Shown one piece after another: positions 24,728 through 32,621 of a stretch of DNA of 64,000 nucleotides (positions within the stretch are counted from its first letter, which is position 1; each line of letters opens with the position of its first letter). The notes beneath the pieces are model-generated. The model made no database searches, was not told where the DNA came from, and saw only the letters and a list, made by a program, of their open reading frames with translations. The stretch lies in contig NZ_QJJK01000006.1 of the NCBI RefSeq assembly GCF_003201475.1, positions 372,001-436,000 of the forward strand, written 5' to 3'. Origin of the DNA: Chelatococcus asaccharovorans (GTDB lineage Bacteria > Pseudomonadota > Alphaproteobacteria > Rhizobiales > Beijerinckiaceae). A program made the position numbers and the translations under genes.

Positions 24728-25519
24728 ATGAATCACTCGCGCACAGCATCCGCCGGGATGCCCGCCATGACGCCTGCCACGCTGACAAGCGCCATGGCGA
24801 CCCTTGGCCCCGATTGGCATTCCGACTGGGCGTGGGACCACTACAAAGACGTGGTTGCGAGCCTGTCGCGCGAGCTCGGCCTGAGGCGGTTCTGCGAGAT
24901 CGGCGGCGGGCGGGACCCTCTGTTCACGCCGGCGGAGATCGCGCCGCTCGGCATCGACTACACGGTCAACGATATCAGCGCGCGTGAACTCGAAAAGGCG
25001 CCGAAAGCCTTTCGGACGGCCTGTTTCGACATCGCGGGGGATCTCTCCGCGGCCGGTATCGCGCCGGCTCAGTATGACCTGATGTTCTCGCGGATGGTCT
25101 TCGAGCATGTGCGGGATGTAGAGCGGGCCTGGACGAACGTCCATCAGCTGCTGGCACCCGGCGGCGTGGCGCTCGCCTTCTTCCCGACGCTCTACGCCCT
25201 GCCCTTTGTCGCCAACCATCTCATGCCGGAGTGGCTGTCAGGTGGCATCGTCAAGGCGTTCTATGCCAATCGGGGCGAGGCGACCGACGACCCCAAATTC
25301 CCTGCCGTCTATGACTGGTGCTTCTCCAGCGAACGGCGGCTCAAGCCGATGCTCCAGCGCGCGGGGTTCAGCGACATCCATATCCAGCCCTTCTGGGGCC
25401 ACCGCTATTTCTTGCGCCTGCCGGTTGTCCGGCAGATCGACGATGCCTTGAACGCGCGGGCGGCGCGCAACGATATCCGCGCACTCACCTCCTATGCCTA
25501 TGTGCTCGTGAGGAAATGA
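24728..25519 (+). CDS. Class I SAM-dependent methyltransferase
   Basis: 263 residues. Motif I RRFCEIGGGRDPLF (53-66), an acidic Asp after beta-2 (GIDYTVNDIS), and YDLMFSRMVFEHVRDVERAWTNVHQLLAPGGVALAFFPT, typical of methyltransferase 11/23 domains. The C-terminus (HIQPFWGHRYFLRLPVVRQIDDAL) resembles enzymes of surface polysaccharide synthesis, but the substrate cannot be named. GGGGAG lies a few bases before the ATG. Single gene with a converging hypothetical gene downstream. Confidence 0.88.
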   Translation: MNHSRTASAGMPAMTPATLTSAMATLGPDWHSDWAWDHYKDVVASLSRELGLRRFCEIGGGRDPLFTPAEIAPLGIDYTVNDISARELEKAPKAFRTACFDIAGDLSAAGIAPAQYDLMFSRMVFEHVRDVERAWTNVHQLLAPGGVALAFFPTLYALPFVANHLMPEWLSGGIVKAFYANRGEATDDPKFPAVYDWCFSSERRLKPMLQRAGFSDIHIQPFWGHRYFLRLPVVRQIDDALNARAARNDIRALTSYAYVLVRK

Positions 25520-25525
25520 CGCTGT

Positions 25526-25987
25526 TCACGCCGCCACGGTCCGGCGGGCGGGACGGCGGTAATGGTCGAGTTCTTCCACGACGGTCTCGGGCATGCCGCG
25601 CTGGCTGCGCAGGATGAAGGTCAAGAGCGTCTCGTCGACCTGGGCCGCCTCGCGGACGATCTCATGGGCGAGGCGCAGCGCCACCGGGGTCGGGCCGCCG
25701 CCGGCGCCGAGCGAAACGACGAGCCAATGGGCGTCCTCGCCGCGCACGATGCCGCTGGGGCGCTCGCCCCACACCACATAGTCCACGATGAGGGCGATGA
25801 CCACGTCGCCCCAGGCCCGCGAGGTGGGATTGACGATGCGATCGACGGCGATCAGCGCGTCCGCTTCCGCACGGGTGGCGATGCCATCCGCGAGAATGTC
25901 GGCCTGCAGCCGCTGCACGTCCTCGTCCGAGATGCTGTTGTGATCGAGGGCCCTGTCCACGAATTCACGGAGCTTCTTGTTGATCAT
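25526..25987 (-). CDS. Conserved-looking hypothetical protein
   Basis: 153 residues, soluble, acidic, no signal peptide. It opens with MINKKLREFVDRALDHNSISDEDVQRLQADILADGI, an EF-hand-free helical pair, and continues with RAEADALIAVDRIVNPTSRAWGDVVIALIVDYVVWGERPSGIV. The pattern resembles the C-terminal part of TerB-like or DUF533-like helical domains only loosely, so I leave it unassigned. Third-position GC matches the neighbours. It is divergent from the dipeptidase gene. Confidence 0.7.
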   Translation of the reverse strand: MINKKLREFVDRALDHNSISDEDVQRLQADILADGIATRAEADALIAVDRIVNPTSRAWGDVVIALIVDYVVWGERPSGIVRGEDAHWLVVSLGAGGGPTPVALRLAHEIVREAAQVDETLLTFILRSQRGMPETVVEELDHYRRPARRTVAA

Positions 25988-26280
25988 AACCGACGCCTCC
26001 GCGGCCTTATTTTTTGCCGCTTGATTGCCTTTGATGCGTCAACCTTCGTGCAACCCTCCTAGCCAACCCGTTAATGCGAAATGGTTGCCGGATTTTCAGG
26101 TTAAGCGATGCTGATCAGGTGTGGTTGATCAAATCTTGTCGGCTAAAGGTCATGCGTTGAAAAGCTTGGCTTTCATTGGGAAAATTGGCTGAGGCCCTTG
26201 CTTTACCCCGCATTAAGCAGAACCCTAGCTAAACCAGTCGAGATGCGATTTGCGCTTGGTGAGGCGTCCAGGGAGCGACC

Positions 26281-27456
26281 ATGAGCAAGGATTTGGCCCT
26301 CGAAAAGGCCCAAAGGTTACTGGAGACATTGCCCCTTGTTGACGGTCACAACGACCTGCCCTGGGTCATCCGGATCGACCGTTCGGCGCGCGGCGACGTC
26401 GCCGCCTACGACCTCACCCGCGTCCATCAGAACACGGATACCGACATCCCCCGCCTGAAGGCCGGACGGCTCAGCGCGCAGTTCTGGGCGGCCTTCCTGC
26501 CGACCGCCGTGCCGCATCCCGCGCGGACCACCCTGGAACAGATCGACCTCATCCGGCGCATGAACGCGCTCTATCCGGATGTCTTCCTGCCGGCGACGCG
26601 CGCGAGCGACATCCCCCGCGCCAAAAAGCTTGGCAAGATCGCCTCCTTCATGACGGTCGAGAGCGGCGTCGGGCTGGAGAACAGCCTCGCGCCCCTGCGC
26701 ATATGGCAGGCTGCCGGCGTGCGGCTGATGACGCTCTGCCACAACGAGACGCTCGACTGGGTGGATTCCGCCACCGATGCGCCGCGCCATGGCGGCCTCA
26801 CCGCCTTCGGCCGGGCGGTGGTGCGGGAACTCAACCGGCTCGGCATGATCGTCGACTGCGCCCATGTCTCGGCCGATGTGATGCACCAGGTGCTCGACAT
26901 CTCGCGGGCCCCCATCGTCTTCTCCCATTCCAATGCACGCGCCTTGTGCGACCATCCCCGCAACGTGCCGGATGACGTGCTCGACCGGGTGAAGGCGAAC
27001 CGGGGGCTGGTCATGGCGACCTTCGTGCCGGATTTCATCAATCAGGCGTCGCGCGACTGGACGCGGCCCTTCAAGGACGCCTATGGCAAGAATGCCGCGG
27101 GGGTCGACGTGATGGCCGCCATGCGCGCGCGCAGCCGCGAGGCGGGACCGCAGCCCCGCGCGACGCTGGCGCAGCTCGCCGATCATATCGAGTACATCGC
27201 CAACCGCGTCGGCCCGGCGCATGTCGGGATCGGTTCGGATTTCTTCGGCGGCCCGACGCCCGAGGGGCTGGAGGACGTCAGCCGCTTTCCGCATCTCCTC
27301 GCCGAGATGATCCGCCGCGGCTGGTCCGATGAGGCCATCGCCGGGCTCGCCAGCGGCAATTTCCTGCGCGTCTTCCGCGCCGTGGAGCGCGCCGGTGCCC
27401 GCCTGCGCAAGACCGAGACGCCGGCCCTCGGCCAGACCAGCGACTATACCGCCTGA
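26281..27456 (+). CDS. Membrane dipeptidase (peptidase family M19)
   Basis: 391 residues, binuclear zinc TIM-barrel amidohydrolase. Ligands are present: His23-x-Asp25 (VDGHNDLPW), Glu127 (TVESGVG), His195 (VDCAHVS), His216 (FSHSNAR) and Asp320 (GIGSDFFGG). Hydrolyses dipeptides, often with D-residues at the second position. No signal peptide, so cytoplasmic. The stop codon overlaps the ATG of the glycosyltransferase gene by one base (TGATG). Confidence 0.95.
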   Translation: MSKDLALEKAQRLLETLPLVDGHNDLPWVIRIDRSARGDVAAYDLTRVHQNTDTDIPRLKAGRLSAQFWAAFLPTAVPHPARTTLEQIDLIRRMNALYPDVFLPATRASDIPRAKKLGKIASFMTVESGVGLENSLAPLRIWQAAGVRLMTLCHNETLDWVDSATDAPRHGGLTAFGRAVVRELNRLGMIVDCAHVSADVMHQVLDISRAPIVFSHSNARALCDHPRNVPDDVLDRVKANRGLVMATFVPDFINQASRDWTRPFKDAYGKNAAGVDVMAAMRARSREAGPQPRATLAQLADHIEYIANRVGPAHVGIGSDFFGGPTPEGLEDVSRFPHLLAEMIRRGWSDEAIAGLASGNFLRVFRAVERAGARLRKTETPALGQTSDYTA

Positions 27457-28424
27457 TGCCGCACCGCGAATACCGCGCCGCCATCTGCCTCACGCCGGAC
27501 GCGCGCTATTTCAAGGCGGCGATCGTCGCGGCGCGCTCCATCCTTGCGCAGGAACCGGATATCCCGGCCGATATCGTCATCCTCTGCGACGGGTCTGACG
27601 TGGCGCCCGGCTATGATGCCCTGCCGGCGGATATGCGCGCGCGCATCACCCTGCTGCCCTGGGAAAGGTCGTCCGAGATCGCCGCCCTGCCGCTGGGCCG
27701 GCACGTCACCCAGGCCGCCTATCGACGCCTGTTCCTGCCGGCGCTGCTGGCGGAGCGCTACCGGCGCATCGTCTACCTCGATTCCGACGTGGTAGTCGTG
27801 CGTCCCGGCCTGTCACGCCTGCTCGGCCTGGAACTCGCCGGGCGCCCCGTTGCGGCGGCCATCGACATGATCTTCTTGAAGGACTTCGAGGAGGGCCCGC
27901 TGACGGCGGAATTCCGCGCCTATCGCGCCGGCCTCGGCCTGCCGCTCGCCCAGCCTTACTTCAACTCCGGCCTGCTCGTCATCGACCGGGACCTGTGGCG
28001 CGAGCAGGCCGTGACCGAGAGGGCGCTCGCCTTTCTCGCGGCTGCGCCGGCCCGCTGCCTGTTCCACGACCAGAGCGCCCTCAATGCGGTGCTGCATAAC
28101 AACTGGCTCCCGCTCTCGCCGCGCTACAACTTCATGGGGGACTTCCAGTTGCTCGATCTGGAAACCCGGATCGCGCCGATCGTGATGCATTTCGTCAATC
28201 ATCCGAAGCCCTGGCATTTTCGGGATTGGGCCGGCGAGGATCGCTTCGCGCAGATCTACCGGGATTGGCTGGCCGATACGCCCTGGGCGGCCGACGCCCT
28301 GCCCTCGCCCCATGCCTTGCGGGAGCCTGCGCCGCTCACGCCGGCCTTCACGGCCTTTCGCGAAAGGCTTCTGGCCTATCTCAGAGCCCAGGCCTTCGCC
28401 GACACGGCCGCGGGCTGGCCTTAG
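27456..28424 (+). CDS. Glycosyltransferase family 8 protein
   Basis: 322 residues. GT8 features: YFKAAIVAARSIL, the metal motif D109-S-D111 in YRRIVYLDSDVVV, YFNSGLLVIDRDLW and the late HFVNHPKPWHF with the third metal ligand His. It transfers a sugar (usually galactose or glucose) from a UDP-sugar with retention. No membrane helix is visible. Translationally coupled to the dipeptidase gene by a one-base overlap. The acceptor is unknown; lipopolysaccharide core or a surface glycan is plausible. Confidence 0.9.
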   Translation: MPHREYRAAICLTPDARYFKAAIVAARSILAQEPDIPADIVILCDGSDVAPGYDALPADMRARITLLPWERSSEIAALPLGRHVTQAAYRRLFLPALLAERYRRIVYLDSDVVVVRPGLSRLLGLELAGRPVAAAIDMIFLKDFEEGPLTAEFRAYRAGLGLPLAQPYFNSGLLVIDRDLWREQAVTERALAFLAAAPARCLFHDQSALNAVLHNNWLPLSPRYNFMGDFQLLDLETRIAPIVMHFVNHPKPWHFRDWAGEDRFAQIYRDWLADTPWAADALPSPHALREPAPLTPAFTAFRERLLAYLRAQAFADTAAGWP

Positions 28425-28442
28425 CGGCAACAGGGATTAAGC

Positions 28443-28589
28443 GGTCATTCCGGGGCCTTGCGTTAGCAAGGAGCCCGGAACCCATGAACACCACAGTGGG
28501 CAAGAAGACACATCGGGCCAGCGCTTTATTGATTGGCCGTCGTGTTCATAGGTTCCGGGCTCGGGCCTCCCGGCCCGCCCCGGAATGAC
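28443..28589. repeat. Composite palindromic intergenic element, copy B
   Basis: 147 bp between the ends of the convergent GT8 and ATP12 genes. Outer inverted ends GGTCATTCCGGGGC and GCCCCGGAATGAC, inner inverted CCATGAACAC and GTGTTCATAGG, with one sub-hairpin in each arm (CCTTGCGTTAGCAAGG left; CGGGCCTCCCGGCCCG right). Confidence 0.9.
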
Positions 28590-28633
28590 GACGGAGGTTC
28601 CGTGGGAAACCGACGCCGCCGGGCTGGCCGTGA

Positions 28634-29362
28634 TCACGCCCGCGACAATGCGAACAGGCGGGCAGCGGCGGCAAAGTCCTGCCAGCGCGCCGCACGGCGG
28701 GCGCTGGCTTCTTCATCCTCGCCCCAGGCGTCGATCTGGAAATCCTCATCGACATGGGCCGCTGCCCAGGCTTCGGCCGGCGAGAGATGGCCCTCGGCGA
28801 CGGCCAGCGCCAGCAGCACCGAGCCCGTAAGCGTCGTCATCACATTCAGCGCGGCGAGGGAAAAGGGCGCGGAATAGCGCTCAACGCGCGCCGCCACGGC
28901 CTCAAGGGCAGCATCCGGCTGCGTGACATGCATCACGCCCTCGGCGAGGATGAAGCGCGCCCCAAGCTCCTCCCGGGCCCAGGCAAGCACCGGGTCCCAC
29001 AACGCCGCCTGGCGCGTAACGAGCTTCTCAGGATGGGCGGCGCGATAGCAAAGGAGATCGGAGCCGGCATAGCGGATGACCTCGGCGGCGACCGCCTCGC
29101 CGCTATCAGCCACCCCGTCGATGGCCGAATTGGCGAGCCGGGTCAGGGGCATCCGGCGCGGATCGATGACGCCCTCCTGCGCCTCCCATTCCGCGGCGAC
29201 GGCCTCGGCCAAAGCCTGCGTCGGCAGCACGAGAGGCCTGCGTCCCGGCGTCCGCGCGCCCCGCCCGTCGAGCACCAGCGCAAAACCGTCCGGGCGCGTC
29301 TCCACGCCGGCCAAGGTGTAGAAGCGCTTCGGAAGGCTGGGGGTAGGCGATTCAGACGGCAT
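28634..29362 (-). CDS. ATP12 family F1-ATPase assembly chaperone
   Basis: 242 residues from the ATG at 29362 (a GTG/ATG further upstream at 29398 would add residues without similarity). Blocks of the ATP12 family: PKRFYTLAGVETRPDGFALVLDGRGARTP, LPTQALAEAVAAEWEAQEGVIDPRRMPLTRLANSAID, and HVDEDFQIDAWGEDEEA. ATP12 binds the alpha subunit of F1-ATPase during assembly and is restricted to alphaproteobacteria and mitochondria, supporting the taxonomic call. ATP synthase genes are not in the window. Confidence 0.95.
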   Translation of the reverse strand: MPSESPTPSLPKRFYTLAGVETRPDGFALVLDGRGARTPGRRPLVLPTQALAEAVAAEWEAQEGVIDPRRMPLTRLANSAIDGVADSGEAVAAEVIRYAGSDLLCYRAAHPEKLVTRQAALWDPVLAWAREELGARFILAEGVMHVTQPDAALEAVAARVERYSAPFSLAALNVMTTLTGSVLLALAVAEGHLSPAEAWAAAHVDEDFQIDAWGEDEEASARRAARWQDFAAAARLFALSRA

Positions 29363-29423
29363 GCCGGATCGGTGTCCCTTGCTGGCGTGGGCGGGCAAGG
29401 CTTCTCTTTACCTGCCTTGCCCG

Positions 29424-29804
29424 TCATTGACCATGTCTGGCGAGCCACCCGCGCATGAAGGCGATTTCCTTGTCCTGCGCCGCGATGATCTCCTCGGCAA
29501 GCTTGCGGATCTCCGGATCTTTGCCGTGCGCCAGCACGACCTTCGCCATGGCCACGGCGCCTTCGTGATGGGGGATCATCTGCCGGACGAAATCGACGTC
29601 CGCATTGCCGGTGTAAGGGATGGCCATCCCCGCATGCATGGCGGCATTGGCCGCCTCATAGGCCTTCGTGGACGGCGATGCAGCCGGCGCCGTCTGCGCA
29701 GCGGCCCCATGACCGGCATGAGGGCTGGCCTGCTGCGCGAGCGCGGGCTGGATCGTGAGAGCAGCCAGACCGGCGGCCGCAAAGATATACGTTTTTAAGA
29801 ACAT
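29424..29804 (-). CDS. DUF305 periplasmic protein
   Basis: 126 residues with a signal peptide ([23 protein letters not shown]) and a ferritin-like four-helix DUF305 domain carrying His/Met motifs: [30 protein letters not shown] and the terminal RHGQ. Such proteins are often linked to copper handling in the periplasm. It lies between the ATP12 and pseudouridine synthase genes on the same strand with gaps of 61 and 125 nt. Metal binding is inferred from family and residues only. Confidence 0.88.
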   Translation of the reverse strand: MFLKTYIFAAAGLAALTIQPALAQQASPHAGHGAAAQTAPAASPSTKAYEAANAAMHAGMAIPYTGNADVDFVRQMIPHHEGAVAMAKVVLAHGKDPEIRKLAEEIIAAQDKEIAFMRGWLARHGQ

Positions 29805-29929
29805 CCGTGGCTCCCTGAACTCTGGAACGCCCGGTGGACGTCGCCGAAAGTCCCGGTCAAATCACAGCCTTCCCTGTGGGAAGGTCAAGCGGCATGAGCG
29901 GCGGGGAGCGGCGATCACAGCCGTGGCTG

Positions 29930-31405
29930 TCACTCCTCCGGCGCCTCGACGATCGGGTCATAAAGGCTCGTGTCGAAGCCGAGCAGATTCCACGTCTGCT
30001 GCATATGCGGCGGCAGGGGGGCCGTAACGTCGATGGGCTTGCCGGTGCGCGGATGCGGGATGACGATGCGGCGCGCCAGGAGATGCAGCTTCTTCTGGAT
30101 GCCGCCCGGCAGTTCCCAATTCTCGATATCGAAATATTTGGGATCCCCGACGATCGGGTGGCCGATATGGGCGGTATGCGCGCGCAGCTGGTGCGTGCGC
30201 CCGGTGACCGGTTTCAGCGAGAGCCAGGCGAGCTTCTGCGCCATCGTATCGACGAGCGCATAGTAGGTCACAGCGTGGCTGGCGCCGTCGTCTCCGTGCC
30301 GCGCGACGCGCATGCGGGCATCGCCGTCGAGCGCCTCTTCCTTCGCCAGATAGGTGGAAATGCGGCCCTGTTTCACGCGCGGCACGCCGGCCACCAGCGC
30401 CCAATAGATCTTCCGGGCGGAGCGCGACCGGAAGGTCTTGGCGAGGGTCGCCGCCGCCAGCCGCGTCTTGGCGATGACGAGGCAGCCCGCCGTGTCCTTG
30501 TCGAGACGATGAACGAGGCGCGGCTTCTGGCCATCGGCATCACGCAGGGCCTCCAGCAGGCCATCGACGTGGCGGGTGGTGCCCGAGCCCCCCTGGACCG
30601 CGAGGCCCATCGGCTTGTTGAGGACCATCACGTCGCTGTCCTCATAGAGCGTGATGGACTTCAGGAACTCCGCGTCCTCCTGGTCCCGGCCGGCCGCGCG
30701 CACGGGCGCCCGCCGTTCCTCGAGCTTGAGCGGCGGGATGCGGACGGACTGGCCGGACGCCAGCCGCTCGTTGGGCTTGGCGCGCTTGCCGTCGATGCGC
30801 AGCTCGCCCTTGCGCACGATACGCTGGATATGGGTGAAAGCGAGCTGCGGGAACCGCGCCACCAGGAAGCGGTCGACCCGCATATCCGCCTCGTCCGGCG
30901 TCACGACGAGCGTCTGCACGCCTGTCGCCAGGGTCTCGGTCGCCGCGGCCTTCTGCTTCTGCTTTTGCGATACCGGAGCGGCAGCAGGAGACGACTTGGC
31001 GGAAGGCGACTTGGCGGGAGACGATTTGGCAGGAGACGATTTGGCGGAAGGCGGCTTGGTCAAAGGCGGTTTGGCACGCCGTGACGGCGCCTTGCCCGCC
31101 CCGCTATCGCCCCGTGGGCTGTCCGATGCGCGTTCCGTCCGTGCCGTTGCTGGCGATCGCGAAGGCGTCGGGCGTTCGGCGCGCCGTTGAGCGCTCTCCA
31201 GGCCATCGTCATAACCGCGCCCGAACGCGCTCTCGCCTTCATGCCGCGCGGGACGCGCCTTCGCGGCGGAGGGCCGCGGCGCAGTCCCGGTCTTCGCAGC
31301 CGATGCGCTTCTGGAACGGAGATCACCGCTCTTCATGCGATCGCCGCCCTTGGTGCGCGCGCCGCCGCTGCGGCCGCGCGGCGACCTGCCTTTGGTCTCA
31401 GTCAT
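29930..31405 (-). CDS. RluC/RluD-type 23S rRNA pseudouridine synthase with long basic N-terminal tail
   Basis: 491 residues; typical RluC is about 320. From residue about 165: an S4 RNA-binding domain (MRVDRFLVARFPQLAFTHIQRIVRKGELRIDGKR) then the catalytic domain with the active-site Asp in HRLDKDTAGCLVIAK and GRTHQLRAHTAHIGHPIVGDPKY. The first 165 residues are Lys/Arg/Ser/Ala/Pro-rich and disordered-looking, and include six pentapeptide repeats (A/T-K-x-x-x). The ATG is at 31405; no similarity starts earlier. crcB lies 10 nt upstream, so they are in one operon. The target uridines are not deducible. Confidence 0.93.
   Translation of the reverse strand: MTETKGRSPRGRSGGARTKGGDRMKSGDLRSRSASAAKTGTAPRPSAAKARPARHEGESAFGRGYDDGLESAQRRAERPTPSRSPATARTERASDSPRGDSGAGKAPSRRAKPPLTKPPSAKSSPAKSSPAKSPSAKSSPAAAPVSQKQKQKAAATETLATGVQTLVVTPDEADMRVDRFLVARFPQLAFTHIQRIVRKGELRIDGKRAKPNERLASGQSVRIPPLKLEERRAPVRAAGRDQEDAEFLKSITLYEDSDVMVLNKPMGLAVQGGSGTTRHVDGLLEALRDADGQKPRLVHRLDKDTAGCLVIAKTRLAAATLAKTFRSRSARKIYWALVAGVPRVKQGRISTYLAKEEALDGDARMRVARHGDDGASHAVTYYALVDTMAQKLAWLSLKPVTGRTHQLRAHTAHIGHPIVGDPKYFDIENWELPGGIQKKLHLLARRIVIPHPRTGKPIDVTAPLPPHMQQTWNLLGFDTSLYDPIVEAPEE
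30991..31080. repeat. Six 15-bp tandem units inside the pseudouridine synthase gene
   Basis: Units start at 30991, 31006, 31021, 31036, 31051 and 31066, consensus rCGAyTTGGCgGrAG on the plus strand. Each encodes five residues on the minus strand, giving AKPPL, TKPPS, AKSSP, AKSSP, AKSPS and AKSSP. The period keeps the frame, so length changes would be tolerated. Confidence 0.9.
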
Positions 31406-31415
31406 AAAAAAGTTC

Positions 31416-31799
31416 TCACGCAAGGTTCCTGACGATGGCAAGCCCCGCAGCGAGCGCCAGAATCGAAATGACAACAGAGCCCAGGACATAGCCCAGGGCC
31501 GGGATCCACTCGCCCCGCTCCCACAGCAGGACCGCATCGAGGGAGAAGGTCGAGAACGTCGTATAGCCGCCCAGCACGCCGGTTGCCACGAACAAACGCA
31601 CCGGCTGCGCCCATCCCGGTTCCGATTTAAAGGCCAGCCACCCGGCGACAAGCCCCATCACGAGCGATCCTGTCACATTGACGATCAGGATCCCCCAGGG
31701 AAAGGGGGTCGCGAGGAAGCGCCCGACACCGATGGTGACGCCATAGCGGAGACAGCCCCCGAGACCGGCTCCCAGAAAGATTAGCAACAATGCTTGCAT
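31416..31799 (-). CDS. crcB: Fluoride exporter/channel CrcB
   Basis: 127 residues with four membrane helices and the Fluc signatures GGCLRYGV, NVTGSLVMGLVAGW and GGYTTFSTFSLD. Dimeric Fluc channels export fluoride from the cytoplasm. The start is the ATG at 31799 (an in-frame TTG sits directly before it). The pseudouridine synthase gene follows 10 nt after the stop codon. No fluoride riboswitch was recognised upstream. Confidence 0.95.
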   Translation of the reverse strand: MQALLLIFLGAGLGGCLRYGVTIGVGRFLATPFPWGILIVNVTGSLVMGLVAGWLAFKSEPGWAQPVRLFVATGVLGGYTTFSTFSLDAVLLWERGEWIPALGYVLGSVVISILALAAGLAIVRNLA

Positions 31800-31942
31800 C
31801 AAAGCCCCGTCTCATCACAGCACGCGCCCTCCTTTAGCAAGCGCACAATCCGGGCACCGAACGCAAGCCTTCCCACGCTTGATGCGTCGCAATGAGATCA
31901 TCGTGGTGATCCATGGAGCAGTATTTTTTAAGGACTGCTTTT

Positions 31943-32278
31943 ATGAAGTTCCCTTTGATTATCGTAACATCGATTGCGCTTGCCGGCTGTGGCGGACGCG
32001 AAGCCCACCCTGTGGCTGCGGCGCAACCCGGGGATTCGAGAGCCTCCTGCCCCGCTCTCATGTCGGAGTATCAGGCCAATGCCACGCAGATGGCCTCCAA
32101 GGGCGGCGAAAGAGCGCTCAACAACGGCAAGAATGCAATCGTCGGTGCCGCAGGGGCCTTGCTCTTTGCGCCCTCGCTGTTCTTCATGGATCTGAAGAGC
32201 TACGAGAAGGCCGAAATCGACGCACTGCAAGCCAGAAACCAAGTGTTACAGGGCTTGATGAGCGCACAGGGCTGCTAG
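31943..32278 (+). CDS. Small putative lipoprotein
   Basis: 111 residues. Signal with lipobox A-L-A-G-C (MKFPLIIVTSIALAGCGG, Cys16). The mature part has a short amphipathic helix NATQMASKGGERALNNGKN, then a hydrophobic stretch AIVGAAGALLFAPSLFFMDL and a coiled segment YEKAEIDALQARNQVLQGL, ending in Cys. An ATG at 31913 in frame would bury the signal. No family recognised, although small lipoproteins of this layout are common in Hyphomicrobiales. Function unknown. Confidence 0.7.
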   Translation: MKFPLIIVTSIALAGCGGREAHPVAAAQPGDSRASCPALMSEYQANATQMASKGGERALNNGKNAIVGAAGALLFAPSLFFMDLKSYEKAEIDALQARNQVLQGLMSAQGC

Positions 32279-32306
32279 AGCATGCTGTATTTGGATGGAA
32301 TCCCAC

Positions 32307-32450
32307 GGTCATCCCGGGGCGTTGCGCAGCAACGAGCCCGGGATCCATGAACACGCGGCCCGAGAAAAGACGCATCGGACTGTGCCTCTCTGGTAGACCA
32401 TGGTGTTCATGGGTTCCGGGCCCGGGCCTCTCGGCCCGCCCCGGAATGAC
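32307..32450. repeat. Composite palindromic intergenic element, copy C
   Basis: 144 bp with outer ends GGTCATCCCGGGGC and GCCCCGGAATGAC, inner GATCCATGAACAC and GTGTTCATGGGTTC. Sub-hairpins GTTGCGCAGCAAC (left) and CGGGCCTCTCGGCCCG (right). The right arm is almost identical to that of copy B. It lies after the lipoprotein gene, convergent with rarA. Confidence 0.9.
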
Positions 32451-32480
32451 ACCACGGTTCCGTATGAAGTCAGCATGCCC

Positions 32481-32604
32481 TAGCGCATTTTCGAGCGAGG
32501 TGGACACCGGTTCGCGTGAAGAAAATGCGCTAAAACAAAGACATGGAGCATTTTCGCGATTCGGAGAAACGCGAAAATGCTCGAGCGCATGATCCGATCG
32601 GATC
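32481..32604. repeat. Double-hairpin intergenic repeat near rarA
   Basis: TAGCGCATTTTC (32481-32492) pairs with GAAAATGCGCTA (32521-32532, 12 bp), and GAGCATTTTCGCG (32546-32558) with CGCGAAAATGCTC (32570-32582, 13 bp); a 14-bp palindrome GATCCGATCGGATC follows (32591-32604). The first unit resembles a repeat I recall as abundant in Hyphomicrobiales genomes. Confidence 0.8.
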
Positions 32605-32621
32605 GAAAGGCACACTGAACT

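Noticed and set aside
31800-31942. Fluoride riboswitch upstream of crcB
   Set aside because: No crcB-motif sequence blocks such as the conserved GGNGATGGNG start were seen.
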